Source: Nitrospinota bacterium (lineage in GTDB: Bacteria; Nitrospinota; Nitrospinia; JACRGO01). Taken from it: a stretch of 33,427 nucleotides of DNA. This document shows, in pieces, positions 31,378 to 33,427 of this stretch; position 1 is the first letter of the stretch, and the number at the start of each line of letters is the position of its first letter. Below the pieces are notes generated by a model. It made no database searches and was not told where the DNA came from. It saw only the letters and a program-made list of their open reading frames with translations. The position numbers and the translations under genes are program-made. The DNA is taken from the NCBI GenBank assembly GCA_016212295.1, contig JACRGO010000136.1, positions 1 through 33,427 on the forward strand, read 5' to 3'.

Positions 31378-33427
31378 ATGTTTTCGCAAATAAAAAGATT
31401 GCCCTTGCTTGCCGCTCTCATGCTTTATGCCGTGTCCGCGTCAGCCGAAGATCGTTATACACTCGATGACCTGATAAAGATGGCGGTGGAGAAGAATCCT
31501 TCGGTTGCAATCTTCAGGGCAAATGTCGAGGCCCGAAAGGGAGTGGTTGTCTCTTCAAGGGCCTATCCAAACCCTGAATTGGGTATCGAGGCTGGAAGGG
31601 GCCGCTCCCTTGACGGCCCTGATTCAGGGGGAGAGTATTCGATAAGCATCGGCCAGCCGATTGAGAGGCCGGCAAAAAGGCATTTCCGCGAGAAGGCCGC
31701 CGAGACCGGGGTCCTATCGTCGGAGAAAGAAAAAGAAGGCTATCTGCTGCTGCTCCGCTCTGATGTAAAGAAGGGGTTTTACCGGTTGCTTTATGACAAG
31801 AGGGCTGTGAAGGCCGCCGGGGAGAACATCGGCATCATGGATGGCCTCTTAAAGACCGCCGAGGTCAGGGTAAAGGCCGGAGAAGCGCCTGAGTTCGAGC
31901 TGGTAAAGGCCCGTGTTGAAAAATTGAGGGTTGATAAAGAGTTAAAGCGGGCGGAGAGCAGGGTCATCACCTCTAAAGCCGCTTTAAATGTCCTCTTCGG
32001 CAACACCCTGCCTGAAAACTTCGATATAGAGGGGGACTTTTTCATGCCGGAAAAGAGATTTGATCTTCAATCCCTTCTGGCAAATGCCGTGGAAAAGCAT
32101 CCTCGTATGCTCAAGGCGAGGAGGGAGGCGGAGGCAAAGGGTTACACCCTCAAGATGGAAGAGGCGTCTGTCTTCCCTGGCATCACACTGAAAGGCTTCG
32201 CAGGCAGGGAACTGGGCAGGGAATGGTATGGAATCGGCCAGGTATTGATATACCCTGACCGCTTGCGAAAATACGACCTTTCCCTTAAAGAAGTCTTTGA
32301 TGCTGTGGCAAGCAACAATGCCAACGCAGGCGGGAACATCATAGAACATGCTTCGGAGCAGTATATAGTCCGTGGAGTCGGTCTCATCAAATCCATCCAG
32401 GATATAGGCGACATCGTTGTCAAGGAGCACGGAGGAACTCCCGTCTTTGTCAAGGACGTGGCCGATGTAAAATTTGGTCCTGATACGAGGCAGGGGGCTG
32501 TTGTAAAAGACGGAAAGGGTGAGGCTGTCGCCGGTATCGTGATGATGATTAAGGGAGGGAACAGCAAAGAGATAGTGGCAGGGGTCAAGGCCAGAGTGGA
32601 TGAGATCAACAGAAGCAACATCCTGCCGGAGGGGTTAAAGATAAAACCATTCTATGACAGGACAGACCTTGTGGAGAAGTGCATCGAGACAGTGACAAAG
32701 GCACTGGAGGAAGGGGCCATCCTTGTTGTGGTGATCCTATACCTCTTTCTGCGAAACTTCAGGGGCGCCCTTGTTGTGGCCCTTACGCTTCCGCTGGCGG
32801 TCCTCTCAACATTCATAATAATGTGGAAGACAGGGCTTTCCGCAAACCTCATGTCCCTTGGCGGTCTTGCCATATCCCTTGGAATGGTAGTTGATGCGGC
32901 AATCATCCAGGTGGAAAATGTCCAGAGACATCTTTCGGAAAGGGGGGCAGAAGAACACAGGCTGCCTGTTATTTTAGAGTCCATTCTTGAAGTTAGGAAA
33001 CCCTCCCTTTTCGGGGAGTTGATCATCGCCATAACATTCATCCCTATCATGACCCTTCAGGGTATGGAGGGGAAGATGTTTGCGCCTCTGGCATTTACAG
33101 TGGTCATTGCCCTTTTTTCATCGCTGATACTTTCCATATTTGTGATACCCGTCCTTTGCTCCTTCATCATGAAGGGCGGGGAAGAGAAGGAAAGTCCGAT
33201 AATCCACTGGCTGAAGATACCGTATATCCCGGTGCTGATATGGGCAATAGGGCGACCCAAGGTAATCACGGCCATTGCCGCAGGACTGCTGGCAGGGAGC
33301 CTGGCCCTCTTCCCTTTCCTTGGGACTGAGTTTATACCCACGCTGGATGAAGGTTCCCTGACCACGCAGGTGATCAGGCTTCCGAGCATCAACCTGACAG
33401 AATCTGTGGAGATAGAGAAGAAGATGC
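31378..33427 (+). CDS. TolC-like N-terminus joined in frame to CusA/CzcA RND pump; right end open
   Basis: ATG 31378 follows AAGGAGG and opens an uninterrupted frame of 683 codons to the window edge. Residues 1-22 are a signal peptide (MFSQIKRLPLLAALMLY...SASA). Residues 25-285 are a TolC-family outer-membrane factor (YTLDDLIKMAVEKNP; YPNPELGIEAGRGRS; GYTLKMEEASVFPGITLKG). At about residue 288, GREWYGIGQVLIYPDRLRKY, the frame enters a heavy-metal RND pump: QGAVVKDGKGEAVAGIVMM, NLMSLGGLAISLGMVVDAAI (proton-relay Asp) and TLQGMEGKMFAPLA. The second half of TolC, a membrane-fusion-protein gene and the first 150-200 residues of the pump are missing. A signal-peptide-led chimera could not build a normal tripartite CusCBA or CzcCBA pump. 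I regard it as the product of a deletion of about 2-3 kb. Confidence 0.85.
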   Translation, partial: MFSQIKRLPLLAALMLYAVSASAEDRYTLDDLIKMAVEKNPSVAIFRANVEARKGVVVSSRAYPNPELGIEAGRGRSLDGPDSGGEYSISIGQPIERPAKRHFREKAAETGVLSSEKEKEGYLLLLRSDVKKGFYRLLYDKRAVKAAGENIGIMDGLLKTAEVRVKAGEAPEFELVKARVEKLRVDKELKRAESRVITSKAALNVLFGNTLPENFDIEGDFFMPEKRFDLQSLLANAVEKHPRMLKARREAEAKGYTLKMEEASVFPGITLKGFAGRELGREWYGIGQVLIYPDRLRKYDLSLKEVFDAVASNNANAGGNIIEHASEQYIVRGVGLIKSIQDIGDIVVKEHGGTPVFVKDVADVKFGPDTRQGAVVKDGKGEAVAGIVMMIKGGNSKEIVAGVKARVDEINRSNILPEGLKIKPFYDRTDLVEKCIETVTKALEEGAILVVVILYLFLRNFRGALVVALTLPLAVLSTFIIMWKTGLSANLMSLGGLAISLGMVVDAAIIQVENVQRHLSERGAEEHRLPVILESILEVRKPSLFGELIIAITFIPIMTLQGMEGKMFAPLAFTVVIALFSSLILSIFVIPVLCSFIMKGGEEKESPIIHWLKIPYIPVLIWAIGRPKVITAIAAGLLAGSLALFPFLGTEFIPTLDEGSLTTQVIRLPSINLTESVEIEKKM

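Overview
The window looks like a Gram-negative, motile-lineage bacterium. Evidence is a TolC/RND heavy-metal efflux locus, an outer-membrane protein beside a metal ABC importer, two-component systems and a chemosensory gene set. Protein sequence style, multihaem cytochrome, STAS/CheA/CheW arrangement and abundant short intergenic repeats resemble sediment or aquifer Nitrospirota, Nitrospinota or Desulfobacterota; I cannot place it more exactly. The repeats occur in almost every gap, as palindromes, short tandem arrays and elements with terminal inverted repeats.

Layout. 1-2734 (-): start of a large NAD-dependent glutamate dehydrogenase leaving the window. 2735-3627: repeat-rich gap, then a small coiled-coil gene (+). 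4118-5899 (-): a NicO/UreH-like membrane transporter and a receiver/HD-GYP c-di-GMP phosphodiesterase. 6153-7202 (+): a zinc-ribbon PrsW-type membrane protease. 7287-15272 (-): a chemotaxis/signalling cluster (receiver fragment, cheA, cheB, cheR, MCP, cheW, second cheA, STAS, Cys-rich protein, sigma-54 activator, PAS kinase) in which nearly every gene is broken by frameshift, nonsense codon, internal deletion or truncation at a repeat. 15610-18731 (-): intact trmB, a 2Fe-2S ferredoxin-like gene, a receiver-GAF-histidine kinase and a membrane-anchored coiled-coil protein. 18811-20949 (-): cysN and cysD for sulfate activation. 21144-22493 (-): an alkaline-phosphatase-superfamily enzyme. 22922-24276 (+): a NYN/cold-shock-like RNA protein and HU. 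24474-28031 (+): a metal-uptake locus (small His/Cys protein, outer-membrane protein, ZnuA-like and ZnuB-like proteins, no ATPase). 28081-29890 (-): a cobalamin-riboswitch-controlled cbtB with an unknown membrane protein, a tetrahaem cytochrome and signal-peptide stubs. 29986-30628 (+): an AT-rich MNT/HEPN toxin-antitoxin pair. 30667-33427 (+): a heavy-metal efflux locus in which a TolC N-terminus is joined in frame to the CusA/CzcA pump.

The most striking feature is the pattern of internal loss. Genes keep recognisable ends but lack middles, in the chemosensory cluster and again at TolC-CusA and two signal-peptide stubs, while intervening housekeeping genes are whole. I read this as deletion-driven decay of dispensable loci among short repeats. 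Assembly collapse is the main alternative and can be tested with reads.
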